Positions 55,115 through 64,000 of a stretch of DNA of 64,000 nt are shown here, piece after piece (within the stretch, counting starts at the first letter, position 1; the number at the start of each line of letters is the position of its first letter). Position numbers and translations under genes: made by a program. The DNA comes from Polyangiaceae bacterium. Lineage in GTDB: Bacteria > Myxococcota_A > Polyangia > Polyangiales > Polyangiaceae. Location of the stretch: positions 709,199-773,198 of the forward strand of contig JACKEA010000006.1 of the NCBI GenBank assembly GCA_020633235.1, in the 5' to 3' direction. The notes beneath the pieces were generated by a model. The model saw nothing but the letters and a program-made list of their open reading frames with translations, made no database searches and was not told the origin of the DNA.

Positions 55115-56640
55115 GCGGCGGCTTCTTTCGCCTGGTCCGCCAAAATCACGCCGACCGTGGCCTTCGCGGAGTTGATCACGCCCGGGAGCCCGGCGCCGGG
55201 ATGCGTCCCGGCCCCCACGATGTACAGGCCCGGGATGCGCGGGTCTCGATTCTGGGGTCGGAACCACGCGCTTTGCGTCAACGTCGGAGCCACGGAGAAG
55301 GCCGACCCATGGAAGGCGCCGAGCTCCGCTTGGAAGTCCAGCGGTGTGAACCAACGGCGGGTCACGACGTGGGAGCGAAGATCCGGCATCAGCCGCTCGA
55401 GGGAGCCGAGAATGCGATCGGCGTACTCCGGAGCCACGCGTTCCCAGTCGATGGCGGCGTTGCCCAGGTGGGGCACCGGGCTCAGGACGTAGAACGTGGC
55501 GGAGCCTTCCGGTGCCAGGCTCGGGTCGGTCACGCTGGGCGCGTGCAAGTACAGGCTGAAGTCCTCCGGTAGCGCGTTGCCGTGGAAGATGTCTTCCAAC
55601 AGGCCCTGATAGCGCGGGCCGAAGACCACGGAGTGGTGCGCCACGTCGTAGGGGCGATCCGTGCCGAAGTAGAGCACGAAGAGCGACATGCTCCACTCCG
55701 CGCGCTCGAGCTTTCGCGCCGTCTTTTCGGCGGCGCGGTTGCCCTGGTACAGCTTCGCGTAGGTGTGGTGCACGTCGGCATTCGACACGACCAGGTCGAA
55801 CGGCTCGCCGGCGCGTGCGTCCGTGGTGATGCGATGGCGCGTCCGTCCCGAGCTGGCGTCGAGCTCGATGTGACGCACGGGGCTCGACAAGCGGAGCTCG
55901 CCGCCGAGCTCACGGAACAGCCGCACGAAGCTCTGCACCAGCGCGCCGGTGCCGCCCCGCGGGAAGTACACGCCCCACTTTCGCTCCAGGTAGTGGATCA
56001 GCGTGTAGATCGAGCTGGTGTCGAAGGGATTTCCGCCCACCAACAAGGAGTGGAAGCTCAGCGCTTGGCGGACGTGCTCGTCCTTCACGTAACGGGCGAC
56101 CGCGTGATACACGCTGCGGTCCGCCCGCAATCGGGCCAGCTCCGGCGCCACGCGCACCATGTCCATGAAGCGCAGAAACGGAGTTGCCGCGAGCTCCTCG
56201 TAGCCCTTCTCGAACACCCGTCGCGTGTAGTCCACGAACTCGAGGTAGCCTTCGGCGTCCTTCGGGTCCCGCGCTCGGATTTGCTCGAGCATGGCGTTGC
56301 CGTCGCCGTCGTAGTCGAAGCTGTCGCCGTCGTCCCACAAGAGCCGGTAAAACGGCCGCACGGGCAAGAGCTCCACGTAGTCTTCCATCTTGCGGCCGGC
56401 CGCCTGGAACACTTCTTCGATGCAGGTGGGCGCAGTGATGACCGTGGGTCCGGCGTCGAACGTGAAGCCGTCCTGCTCGTACACGTAGGCGCGTCCGCCG
56501 GGCTTGTCGCGAGCTTCGAACAGCACCGTGGGGATCCCCGCGGCCTGCAGGCGAATGGCGGCGCTCAGTCCGCCGAAGCCGCTACCGATGACCGCCGCGC
56601 GGCGGGCGACCGCGTGCGCACCGCTCTCGCGCTCAGCCAT
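55111..56640 (-). CDS. crtI: phytoene desaturase (CrtI family)
   Basis: 509 residues. FAD-binding start VIGSGFGGLSAAIRLQAAGI, ARDKPGGRAYVYEQDGFTFD and DAGPTVITAPTCIEE; central SFHSLLVGGNPFDTSSIYTL and YFPRGGTGALVQSFVRLF; and C-terminal AFHGSAFSVAPTLTQSAWFR with GLYIVGAGTHPGAGLPGVI. This is the bacterial CrtI pattern. It turns phytoene into lycopene (number of desaturations not readable). Overlaps crtE by 8 bp and crtB by 4 bp. Confidence 0.94.
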   Translation of the reverse strand: MAERESGAHAVARRAAVIGSGFGGLSAAIRLQAAGIPTVLFEARDKPGGRAYVYEQDGFTFDAGPTVITAPTCIEEVFQAAGRKMEDYVELLPVRPFYRLLWDDGDSFDYDGDGNAMLEQIRARDPKDAEGYLEFVDYTRRVFEKGYEELAATPFLRFMDMVRVAPELARLRADRSVYHAVARYVKDEHVRQALSFHSLLVGGNPFDTSSIYTLIHYLERKWGVYFPRGGTGALVQSFVRLFRELGGELRLSSPVRHIELDASSGRTRHRITTDARAGEPFDLVVSNADVHHTYAKLYQGNRAAEKTARKLERAEWSMSLFVLYFGTDRPYDVAHHSVVFGPRYQGLLEDIFHGNALPEDFSLYLHAPSVTDPSLAPEGSATFYVLSPVPHLGNAAIDWERVAPEYADRILGSLERLMPDLRSHVVTRRWFTPLDFQAELGAFHGSAFSVAPTLTQSAWFRPQNRDPRIPGLYIVGAGTHPGAGLPGVINSAKATVGVILADQAKEAAA

Positions 56641-57670
56641 AGCTCACCTCCAGCTCTTCGATCTCGCGTTCCAGCTCGTGGAAGGCCGGCGCGTCGCCCA
56701 CCACCGAGCGGAGCGCCGAGAGGGCCACGAACAGGTGTCGCCGGATGCGCTTTCGGCCGTGCCGCTCGACGCGTTCGCGGAGCTCCTCCGCCAGAGCTTC
56801 GGGGTGTAGGTCGCCGCGGGCCACCTCGCGTCCCAGCGCCACCAGCCGCGCGTAAGTCACCGCGTCCAGCTGTCTGGAGAGCCACGCCCAGACCCAGGTC
56901 GGGCGCGCGTGGATCAGATCTTCGTGGCCCTTGTGGCAGCGCTTCTCGCTGGTGAGCCCGCCGAGGTCGTCCGCCATCTGCAGCCCGACGCCCAGCTCCC
57001 GGCCGAAGTTGCCCAGGGCTTCGGCCACCTCCGCCCGGCCATCAGCGGCGACGGCGCCGATCTGCGCGGCGAGCTGCATCAGGGCACCGGTCTTCAAGCG
57101 CGTCGTCGCGCTCACCACGCCCCACGCGTCGCGTTGGGACAGGTCGTAGGCGCACACCGAGAGATCGAGCGCCTGTCCTTGATGGGCTCGGAGCAGAGTT
57201 TGGGACAGCAAGCGACGCAGCCGGAGCTCGACCCGCGGGCTCACGTCCAACCGGGACACCAGCTCGTGGGGCCAGAAATAGAGCCAAGAGCCGGCGTTCA
57301 GCGCCGTGGGTATGCCGTGCGTGATGTGAAGGGCCGGGCCGCCGCGTCGGTAGGCGGATTCGTCCTCGATGTCGTCCACGATGAGCGACCCGGCGTGGAG
57401 CGCTTCCACGATGCAGGGCAGCTCACGCGGTGGCTCGCCGTGCCCCCCGGCGATGCGCCACGCCACGTCCACCAAGCGCGCGCGAAACTCCTTGCCTGGT
57501 CGGGAAAGGAAATCGGCGAGCGGTTGGTAGAGGGAGTCCTCCCAGGCGCTCCAGGGTACGGACTCGCTGTCGAGGGCGAGGAGCTCGCTCAACGGACGAG
57601 CTTCGAACTGCTCGTCGAGAAGCTCCGCAAGCGGGGTCTTCGGCTCCAGAACGAAGGCGGTATTGGTCAT
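56633..57670 (-). CDS. crtE: geranylgeranyl diphosphate synthase-like polyprenyl synthetase
   Basis: 345 residues from the ATG at 57670. Polyprenyl synthetase fold: GKEFRARLVDVAWRIAGG, LHAGSLIVDDIEDESAYRRG with the first Asp-rich motif DDIED, and GVGLQMADDLGGLTSEKRCH at the second. There the usual third Asp is missing (DDLGG instead of DDxxD), as in some class members; activity should be verified. It likely supplies GGPP for crtB. The ATG at 57670 overlaps the crtY stop by 4 bp; an extension upstream to 57733 lies in crtY. Confidence 0.88.
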   Translation of the reverse strand: MTNTAFVLEPKTPLAELLDEQFEARPLSELLALDSESVPWSAWEDSLYQPLADFLSRPGKEFRARLVDVAWRIAGGHGEPPRELPCIVEALHAGSLIVDDIEDESAYRRGGPALHITHGIPTALNAGSWLYFWPHELVSRLDVSPRVELRLRRLLSQTLLRAHQGQALDLSVCAYDLSQRDAWGVVSATTRLKTGALMQLAAQIGAVAADGRAEVAEALGNFGRELGVGLQMADDLGGLTSEKRCHKGHEDLIHARPTWVWAWLSRQLDAVTYARLVALGREVARGDLHPEALAEELRERVERHGRKRIRRHLFVALSALRSVVGDAPAFHELEREIEELEVSYG

Positions 57671-58797
57671 GATGCGACGGCTCCTCGCGTGAACGCCACG
57701 CGCAGCGAAAAACCACGGGGTGGACGACCGCAAAGGATCCGTGCGCGGTCGCTCGTCGTGGTGTTCAAGGCGTAGAAGCGGCGAATGCTCGCTTCCGGCA
57801 GTCGGTAGAAGCGCTCGAGGACGTTGCGCTGGTCTTCTGGCGAAAACGCGCCAAAAAGCAGCCGATTCAGGAACGTCGCGTAGCGCAGCTGACGCCCGTG
57901 CTGCGCCGCCAGCCGCGCAAGGGCGGGGCGAAGCTCTTCAGGGCCGTTCTCCGCGACGACCTTCGCGAAGCGCACCGCGACGGGAAAGCTGTAGCCCGTC
58001 GTCGGGTGGAACCAGCCGCCGCCGTACCCCGTTCGCAGCGCGCCGTCGCTCGGGTCGGGCGTCGACATGCGGGTCGGCAAGGGCAGCACGCCGCGCTCCT
58101 CGCGCTCCACGGACTGGATGTCGAAGCCCTGCCTGTGTGCCCATCCGATGATCTCCTCGCGCAAGCGTGGAGCATCGAGGTTTGCCGTCGGCGAGAAGTA
58201 GGTGTCTTCGACGAGCACCCGGTCTTCGTCGAACGGCAGCGCGTAGATGAATCGGAACCCATCCGTCTGCGGCACGCGGGCGTCCATCAACAGTGGCTCG
58301 CTGATGGGCGAGGGTCGTGAGAGCCGCAGCTCCAAACCCAAGAACTTTTGGAAGTGCGTGCCGGTCTCGCACGGCAGTTGGTTGGGGCCGCGGCCGTCGA
58401 ACACCTGCTTTGCCCGCAGCGCCCCGGCGGTTTTGATAGTCACGGTGTTGGCAGAGACAGCGCAGGCTTCGACCCCCGTGAGCAGCGTGATCCCCGGCGT
58501 GCTCTTCAGGACCTCTCGGAAGCGGTCGCTGGTGACGGCCGCGTAGGGAGACGAGACGGTGCGGGCCAGCTCGGGGAACTTCACCGAGTAGCCGGGCCAG
58601 CGCCGCACCACGAGGGGCTCCACCCAGGGCGCGTCGTCCGCGTCGTCCGCATGGAAGCACCACACGTGATTGCCGCCCACCTCGGCTTCGCGCTCCACGA
58701 TCAGGATTCGGCTTCCGGGCCGGGAGGTGGCCAGGGCGAGGGCGATCAGCCCGTTCGCAAGCCCTCCTCCAACCAAGATCGCATCCAGCTCCGTCAT
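57667..58797 (-). CDS. crtY: lycopene beta-cyclase
   Basis: 376 residues, CrtY family: AILVGGGLANGLIALALATS (FAD site), EAEVGGNHVWCFHADDADDA, RWPGYSVKFPELARTVSSPY, VFDGRGPNQLPCETGTHFQK, ALPFDEDRVLVEDTYFSPTA (the catalytic FDE-type motif) and GGWFHPTTGYSFPVAVRFA. It cyclises lycopene to gamma/beta-carotene. First gene of the operon; its ATG lies about 22 bp downstream of the inferred transcription start. Confidence 0.93.
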   Translation of the reverse strand: MTELDAILVGGGLANGLIALALATSRPGSRILIVEREAEVGGNHVWCFHADDADDAPWVEPLVVRRWPGYSVKFPELARTVSSPYAAVTSDRFREVLKSTPGITLLTGVEACAVSANTVTIKTAGALRAKQVFDGRGPNQLPCETGTHFQKFLGLELRLSRPSPISEPLLMDARVPQTDGFRFIYALPFDEDRVLVEDTYFSPTANLDAPRLREEIIGWAHRQGFDIQSVEREERGVLPLPTRMSTPDPSDGALRTGYGGGWFHPTTGYSFPVAVRFAKVVAENGPEELRPALARLAAQHGRQLRYATFLNRLLFGAFSPEDQRNVLERFYRLPEASIRRFYALNTTTSDRARILCGRPPRGFSLRVAFTRGAVAS

Positions 58798-58818
58798 GAC
58801 TAACCTTTGACCATGAGT

Positions 58819-58870
58819 TGTCTAAGGTATAGGTGGACAATTAGGGGCGTCAATCCTAGGTGTCTAGTTA

Positions 58871-58878
<8 letters not shown>
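58819..58878 (-). promoter_or_regulatory. carotenoid promoter with CarH-type repeats
   Basis: On the minus strand TTGACG (58853-58848), 16 bp, TATACC (58831-58826) form a sigma-70-like promoter for crtY. Just upstream, TAGACA occurs twice exactly 11 bp apart (58877-58872 and 58866-58861). TTAGACA overlaps the -10/start (58825-58819). CarH operators are direct repeats at 11-bp period with TnTACA-like cores, so these are likely CarH-like sites. Confidence 0.65.
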
Positions 58879-59793
<915 letters not shown>

Positions 59794-59794
<1 letters not shown>

Positions 59795-60831
59795 TGCGAG
59801 CTGCCGTCTTCATCGCGCTGAAGGACCTCCGGTTGCTCTCCCGGGACCGCGTGGCCCTGTTCTGGGTGTTGGGCTTTCCCCTGGCGTTCGCCCTGCTTTT
59901 CGGCAGCGTGATGTCTTCTGCGCTGGACGAGGCCTCGCGGCGCATCTCCGTCGTCGTCGTGGCCGACGATCGAGATTCGCCCCTGGCCAAGGCATTGTCG
60001 GAGAGCGATCGGCTCGACGTGCGCTCCATGTCCCTGGAAGACGCCCAACGAGCCGTGCGTCATGGGCGGGAGTCCGCTTACCTGCGCTTGCCGGAAAGCG
60101 GCGAGCCCGTGCTGGGGGTCGATCCGGCGCGAGCCTCCGAAGTTGCCCTGCTGAAGAGCGAGATCGCGCGAGCAGCGCGGGGGTCGAGCGTAGAAGCGCT
60201 GCCGATGAAGCAAGTGAAGGTCGGTGCACCGAACCGGTCGCCCTTCGATCTCGCGTTTCCCGCCGCCGTGCTGTGGGGACTCATGGGCTGTGCCGCCACC
60301 TTCGCGGTTTCGATGGTGAGCGAGCGCACGAGCGGAACGCACGCGCGACTGGGCGCCGCGCCGATCTCACGAGCGACGGTCCTGGTCGGAAAGGCTCTCG
60401 CCTGCTTCGCGGCTTGCCTGCTGGATGCGCTGCTCTTGCTAGCCCTCGGCAAGCTGGTGCTGGGCGTCAGCTTCGAGGGCGTCGCGGCGCTGTCCTTGGC
60501 GGTGCTCGCGACCGCCGTGTGCTTCGTGGGCATCACCATGCTGCTCAGCATGTTGGGCACCACGGAGCAGTCCGTGGCGGGGGCCGGGTGGGCGACGCTG
60601 ATCTTGCTCGCCATGATCGGTGGAGCGATGGTCCCGCTGGCCGCCATGCCGTCCTGGCTGCTGCCCATCACCGATATCTCCCCAGTAAAATGGGGCATTT
60701 TGGCGTTGGAAGGCGCGTCCTGGCGCAGTTTCTCCGTGGCCGAGCTGCTCTACCCGTGCGCGATCCTGGTGGGGATCGGCACGGGCACGTTCGCGCTCGG
60801 TCTCGGGCTCTTGGCTCAGCGCGGGCGCTGA
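59794..60831 (+). CDS. ABC-2 type transporter permease
   Basis: 345 residues. N-terminal helix (VALFWVLGFPLAFALLFGS), a large extracytoplasmic domain at about 35-150, then five helices: FPAAVLWGLMGCAATFAVSM, LACFAACLLDALLLLALG, LAVLATAVCFVGITMLLSM, WATLILLAMIGGAMVPLAAM and AILVGIGTGTFALGLGLL. ABC-2 (YhgE/DrrB-like) topology, partner of the preceding ATPase. Substrate unknown. Convergent with the next lipoprotein gene (1 bp between stops, TGACTCA). Confidence 0.85.
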
Positions 60832-60832
60832 C

Positions 60833-61594
60833 TCACTGCACGCAGGTGCTGTCCGTGTAGTAGTACGCCTGCTTCTTGATGAGCTCGCACTCGCTCGCAC
60901 ACACCTTGGCACCACACTGGCGCGTGTTGGGTCCGATCAAGACGCTCGGACACTTGGCAGGAACGCCCCAGCACACGCCGGACAGATCCAAAGCGCCGCA
61001 CATGCCGGAGGAGGTCAGCGAGTAGTTGCAGTAGGTGCCCTTGGGGCACTGGCCGCCGATGAGCCCGCCGCAGGTCTTCGCGCCGCTCTTGCAGGCGTCG
61101 GCCGCCTTCACCGCGACTCCGGCGTTCGCCGCCACGCTGTCGTTCCAGTAGCTCACGCCGTCGCAACCGCAGATCGGCTTGCGAGCATCGTTCTCCGTCG
61201 GAATCGCCTGGCAGGTGCCATCTCCGCAACCGGGCGCATTGCAGTATTGTCCCGAGGGACACGCCGTGCCGCCCCACTTGCACGCGACGCCACCGCCGCC
61301 CCCCGCTGCGCCGCCGCTGCCCGCGGCACCACCGCCGCCGGCTGCGCCACCGCTGCCGGCCATACCGCCGCTGCCGGCCATACCGCCGCTGCCGGCCATG
61401 CCGCCGCTGCCGGCCATGCCCCCGCCTGCGGCGCTTCCACCGCTGCCACTGCTTCCGCCGCTGCTCGACCCCGCGCTTCCGCCGCTGCCTCCCGTGGAGC
61501 CTGCGCTTCCGCCGCTGCCGCTCGAGCTCGAGTCGTCGCTCGAGCACGCGACCATCGCCAATGCCAACGTTCCCAGAAGCATCCCTCTAAGCAT
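60833..61594 (-). CDS. Cys-rich lipoprotein with Kazal-like domain
   Basis: 253 residues from the ATG at 61594 (MLRGMLLGTLALAMVAC, lipobox MVAC). Long Gly/Ser/Ala/Met linker made of 6-residue repeats (SGGMAG) at about 20-100. Cys-rich part: TACPSGQYCNAPGCGDGTCQ, then PICGCDGVSYWNDSVAANAG, which has the CGxDGxxYxNxxxA pattern of Kazal-type modules, and further paired cysteines to the end. Extracellular, protease-inhibitor-like or adhesive; role unknown. The frame is open to 61723, but the signal peptide decides the start. Confidence 0.78.
   Translation of the reverse strand: MLRGMLLGTLALAMVACSSDDSSSSGSGGSAGSTGGSGGSAGSSSGGSSGSGGSAAGGGMAGSGGMAGSGGMAGSGGMAGSGGAAGGGGAAGSGGAAGGGGGVACKWGGTACPSGQYCNAPGCGDGTCQAIPTENDARKPICGCDGVSYWNDSVAANAGVAVKAADACKSGAKTCGGLIGGQCPKGTYCNYSLTSSGMCGALDLSGVCWGVPAKCPSVLIGPNTRQCGAKVCASECELIKKQAYYYTDSTCVQ
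61350..61421 (-). repeat. four 18-bp tandem copies in lipoprotein linker
   Basis: Four consecutive 18-bp units (61350, 61368, 61386, 61404), the first two identical and the others differing by one or two bases. They encode a Gly-Ser-Gly-Gly-Met-Ala hexapeptide in the linker. In-frame length variation is expected. Confidence 0.85.
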
Positions 61595-61687
61595 GCCGAC
61601 AGGATAAGGGATCGGCGCCCCAGCCACCAGTTCCGGCTTCGGCGGGTCACGATCGGATGAAAAACGCTGTACGCTCCCGCCGCCCGC

Positions 61688-62992
61688 ATGAGCTGGTTTC
61701 GACTCTGGCTGCGTTTCGCTCACATCGCCTTCGTCTGTGCGGGCGCGTTCCTCGTGTACGGCTTTCGCCGGCTATTCGCGGGACGGCTCTCCGAAGAGCG
61801 CCGCCAGCGTTTGATCGGCGAGTCCCTCGCGTCTCTCTTGGAACGCCTCGGCGCCACGTTCATCAAGTTCGGACAGATCCTGAGCACGCGCCCGGATCTA
61901 TTGCCGCCCGGCGTCATCGAGCCCTTGGCGCGGCTCCAAGATCAGGTGCCGCCGGCGTCCTTCGCCACCATCGAACGCGTGCTTTCGGAGGAATGGACGG
62001 ACGAGCAGCACGCGCAAGTCCGAGAGCTGGATTCCGCACCGGTTGCGGCCGCCTCCGTGGCACAAGTGCACCGCGCGGTGCTGCAAGACGGAACCGTCGT
62101 AGCGCTCAAGGTCCAGCGCCCGGAAGCCGCGTCGCAGGTTCACCGGGACCTGGCGATCCTCGGTTTCTGGGCGCGCCTTTTCGATCGCTTTCGCGCGCTG
62201 CGCATGCTGAGCCTCCCGGGCGCCGTCGAGCGCTTCGGCCATGCCCTCGAGGGACAGCTCGACTTCCTGGGCGAGGCCGCGAACAACCGGCGTTTCGCCG
62301 AGGCCTTCGCCGACAACCCCAACGTCGGTGTGCCGGCCTTGGTGGACCCCCTGTGCACGCGACGCGTCGTGGCCATGGAGTTCGTGGATGGCGTGAAGGC
62401 CACGGAGCCCGAAAAAGTGGGTGGGGACCGCGAGAAGCTCGCGCGCCTGGGTGGCGAAGTGGTGCTCAAGATGATCTTCAGCGACGGCTTCGTTCACGCC
62501 GACTTGCACCCAGGCAACATCATCCTGACCAAGGACGACCGCCTGGTGCTGGTGGATCTCGGTCTCGTCAGCGAAATCCCCGGAGATCTCCTGCGGCCCT
62601 GGGTGGAGACGTTCATCGCGCTCTCGCAGCAGGACGGCGCCACCGCAGCGCGGCTGTTCTACACCTACGCGCCCACCGTGGGGGGGACGGACTACTCCGC
62701 CTTCGAGCGCGACGTGGTGAAGAACCTCGAGCAGCTCTATGGCAAGAAGCTCGGGGAAGTGGAAGTGAGCAAAGCCGTGAGCGGCATGATGAACGTGCTG
62801 CGCAAACACCACGTGCAGATCGATCCCGCCTTTACGGTGGTGAACATCGCGCTCCTGGTAGCCGAGGGCCTCGGCAAACAGCTGGATCCCAGCATCGACC
62901 TGGTGCCGCTGGCGCAACCGTATCTGGCGCACGCCATGCTCACGGCGCCTGCGGGGCGCCCCCCGTACCGATCGGTTCCCAGCGCTGCTTGA
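61688..62992 (+). CDS. ABC1/UbiB-family atypical kinase
   Basis: 434 residues. N-terminal membrane helix (FAHIAFVCAGAFLVYGF); the ABC1 domain with ATFIKFGQILSTRPDLLPPG (KxGQ motif), APVAAASVAQVHRAVL (Ala-rich loop replacing the P loop), ALKVQRPEAASQVH (Lys), DGFVHADLHPGNIILT (catalytic loop) and LVLVDLGLVSEIPGD (DxG). UbiB-type proteins assist quinone/isoprenoid lipid extraction and have ATPase activity. Belongs to the bacterial UbiB-like branch; no ubi genes are nearby. Confidence 0.9.
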   Translation: MSWFRLWLRFAHIAFVCAGAFLVYGFRRLFAGRLSEERRQRLIGESLASLLERLGATFIKFGQILSTRPDLLPPGVIEPLARLQDQVPPASFATIERVLSEEWTDEQHAQVRELDSAPVAAASVAQVHRAVLQDGTVVALKVQRPEAASQVHRDLAILGFWARLFDRFRALRMLSLPGAVERFGHALEGQLDFLGEAANNRRFAEAFADNPNVGVPALVDPLCTRRVVAMEFVDGVKATEPEKVGGDREKLARLGGEVVLKMIFSDGFVHADLHPGNIILTKDDRLVLVDLGLVSEIPGDLLRPWVETFIALSQQDGATAARLFYTYAPTVGGTDYSAFERDVVKNLEQLYGKKLGEVEVSKAVSGMMNVLRKHHVQIDPAFTVVNIALLVAEGLGKQLDPSIDLVPLAQPYLAHAMLTAPAGRPPYRSVPSAA

Positions 62993-63021
62993 GAGAAAGC
63001 TTGTCGGCTCGCCGCGGAACC

Positions 63022-63417
63022 TCAGGATCGCGGGCGCGGGACGAGCACGTCGTCGTGGGTTCCGAGCTTGCCGTCGGGTCCGGCGCTGACGGCCTTCATG
63101 TCGGAGTCGTCACACTCGATACGGAACCGTCCGCCCCAAGGATCGTCCACCGTCGCGTCCCGCGCCAGGGCGCCCTCGTGCTCGAGCTGACTGATCGTGG
63201 GGCAGCCGCTCGGATTGTCGCGACGCCACTCCAAGGCGGCGTCACGAATGCGCTGTGCGTCGCGCACGGTGGAGTCGACCTCGCGAACGTTGGCTCGGGG
63301 AGCAACGAAAAGGGCCAAGGCTCCGACGATGACCGCCAGTACCGTGGCACTGAGGACGAGCTCGACCAGGGTGACGCCGCGCTGGCCGGCTCGATGGGGA
63401 TAACTTCGGGAGCTCAT
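63022..63417 (-). CDS. type II secretion/pilin-like pseudopilin
   Basis: 131 residues from the ATG at 63417 (MSSRSYPHRAGQRG). Prepilin site RAGQRG followed by VTLVELVLSATVLAVI: Gly at -1, Val at +1 instead of Phe, Glu at +5. The hydrophobic N-terminal helix is followed by a short globular part, DPWGGRFRIECDDSDMKAVS and GPDGKLGTHDDVLV, which matches the GspG C-terminal calcium loop (GxDGxxGTxDD). A GspG-like major pseudopilin. The frame upstream to 63483 is untypical. Confidence 0.85.
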   Translation of the reverse strand: MSSRSYPHRAGQRGVTLVELVLSATVLAVIVGALALFVAPRANVREVDSTVRDAQRIRDAALEWRRDNPSGCPTISQLEHEGALARDATVDDPWGGRFRIECDDSDMKAVSAGPDGKLGTHDDVLVPRPRS

Positions 63418-63571
63418 CACGGCAAAAGGAGAGCAACCCTCGTGCCACGCTGGAATACCGAAGAATCTTGGGTCTCGACGCATTCGATTGCGTCAATCTG
63501 ACCACGTCTCGGGGTGAAGCCTTGGCTACTCGTGACAGATTGTCAGCGCGATCGAGAACCGCGCGGGAGAG

Positions 63572-64000
63572 TCAGCAGGTGCCACAACCGAAACTGTCGA
63601 CCTCGTCGACACAGAAAGAATCCCACTCCGTGCTGCAGCAGTAGCTGTCCGTCGCGCATACGCAGCTCGCGATGGCGGAGTTGGAGCAGCCGGGGGTGAT
63701 CTGCGTGGTGCAGCAAGTGCCGTTGCCGCTCGAGCCGCAGACGCCGCACCCCGCGCTGTCGACCTCGCCGACGCAGATCGAGTCCCACGACGAGCTGCAG
63801 CAGAAGGGATCGATCGCGCACACGCAGGTGCTGACTGTACCGTCTTGGCAACCCGGTGTGCTGTGCGTGGCGCAACAGTCGCCCAAGCCCCCGCCCGAGC
63901 CGCCGGTGCCGCCCGAGCCGCCGGTGCCGCCAATGCCGCCGGTGCCGCCAATGCCGCCGGTGCCGCCAATGCCGCCGGTGCCGCCAATGCCGCCGGTGCC
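63572..64000 (-). CDS. Gly-rich secreted protein with two Cys-rich repeats, N-terminus outside window
   Basis: The frame is open from the window edge to a TGA at 63572, 142 residues. A low-complexity GGTGGI repeat region of at least 40 residues is followed by two copies of a Cys-rich module: GDCCATHSTPGCQDGTVSTC, CVCAIDPFCCSSSWDSICVG and a near copy TCCTTQITPGCSNSAIASC, CVCATDSYCCSTEWDSFCVD. Spacing is CC-x6-PGC-x7-CVCA-x2-D-x-(F/Y)-CC-x3-WDS-x-CV-x-EVDS-x-GCG. Paired cysteines and a Gly-rich linker fit a lipoprotein or surface protein of the type seen elsewhere here. Start not visible. Confidence 0.72.
   Translation of the reverse strand, partial: GTGGIGGTGGIGGTGGIGGTGGIGGTGGSGGTGGSGGGLGDCCATHSTPGCQDGTVSTCVCAIDPFCCSSSWDSICVGEVDSAGCGVCGSSGNGTCCTTQITPGCSNSAIASCVCATDSYCCSTEWDSFCVDEVDSFGCGTC
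63918..64000 (-). repeat. 18-bp tandem repeat running off the window end
   Basis: Units of 18 bp (63918, 63936, 63954, 63972 and partial from 63990) with no visible mismatch, encoding GGTGGI in the Gly-rich linker of the truncated gene. At least 4.6 copies; the array continues beyond the window. Confidence 0.88.

Noticed and set aside
55115..55696. N-terminal extension of crtB by 194 codons
   Set aside because: It lies wholly in crtI and is Arg/Gly-rich with no phytoene synthase similarity; the GTGA-overlap start is better.
61350..61421. Possible CRISPR or regulatory array
   Set aside because: Units are contiguous without spacers and encode a Gly-rich linker in frame. Same for 63918-64000 and 3321-3374.

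Overview
The window is high-GC, densely coded DNA with many Gly/Ser/Ala-rich lipoproteins, a MYXO-CTERM sorting tail, eukaryote-like Ser/Thr kinases, several sensor kinases and a CarA/CarH-type B12 regulator inside a carotenoid operon. Together these point to a chromosome of a myxobacterium (Myxococcota, probably Polyangia/Sorangiales-like). I see no rRNA, tRNA, CRISPR array, prophage or intact insertion sequence.

Layout. 1-4.2 kb: envelope proteins (partial membrane protein, MYXO-CTERM protein, PHB-depolymerase-like esterase, Cys-rich lipoproteins) and an EAL phosphodiesterase. 4.2-10.5 kb: a minus-strand set (phosphatase, DUF2252 lipoprotein, porin, lamin-tail lipoprotein) divergent from a PafA-like alkaline phosphatase with a PHO box. 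10.5-13.4 kb: a DUF4352 lipoprotein and two related HNH-nuclease-like loci, one a remnant with an in-frame stop and one interrupted near its N-terminus. 13.5-25.8 kb: the phosphate regulon proper, with DedA, phoU1, a ceramide-glucosyltransferase-like GT21 enzyme, phoB-phoR, an OprP/O-like porin and pstS-pstC-pstA-pstB-phoU2. PHO boxes (7-bp repeats every 11 bp) precede phoU1, phoB, the porin, pstS and the PafA-like gene. 25.8-29.9 kb: a coupled four-gene amidoligase cluster (C39-like protein, RLAN/ATP-grasp ligase, GCS2 ligase, N-formylglutamate amidohydrolase). 29.9-34.1 kb: a Crp/Fnr regulator, a small lipoprotein, a kinase fused to a cyclic-nucleotide domain and an OPT transporter.

34.1-36.4 kb is the most unusual part. 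It is an operon of a Ser/Thr kinase, a photoactive-yellow-protein-like PAS domain fused to V4R, and a 47-residue acidic protein. All three genes are joined by GTGA stop/start overlaps, behind two tandem AT-rich palindromes that cover the first start codon. 36.4-43.3 kb holds a GT-C glycosyltransferase, a TonB-dependent receptor with two lipoproteins, a MopE-like lipoprotein and a PilZ protein. 43.4-47.4 kb is a three-gene phosphorelay (two histidine kinases and a receiver). 47.5-50.4 kb is cysD-cysN with a degenerate APS-kinase tail and an AT-rich inverted-repeat operator. 50.5-52 kb encodes a membrane protein and a triple Tudor-like repeat protein.

51.9-58.8 kb is one minus-strand carotenoid operon, crtY-crtE-crtI-crtB-membrane protein-carH-like-aat. 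Its promoter carries TAGACA repeats 11 bp apart, the spacing known for CarH operators. A TGTCTAAG element is shared with the kinase/PYP promoter, so a common light regulon is a reasonable inference. 58.9-64 kb: an ABC exporter, a Kazal-like lipoprotein, a UbiB/ABC1 kinase, a type II pseudopilin and a truncated Cys-rich repeat protein. Genes are tightly packed, and several convergent pairs share stop codons.
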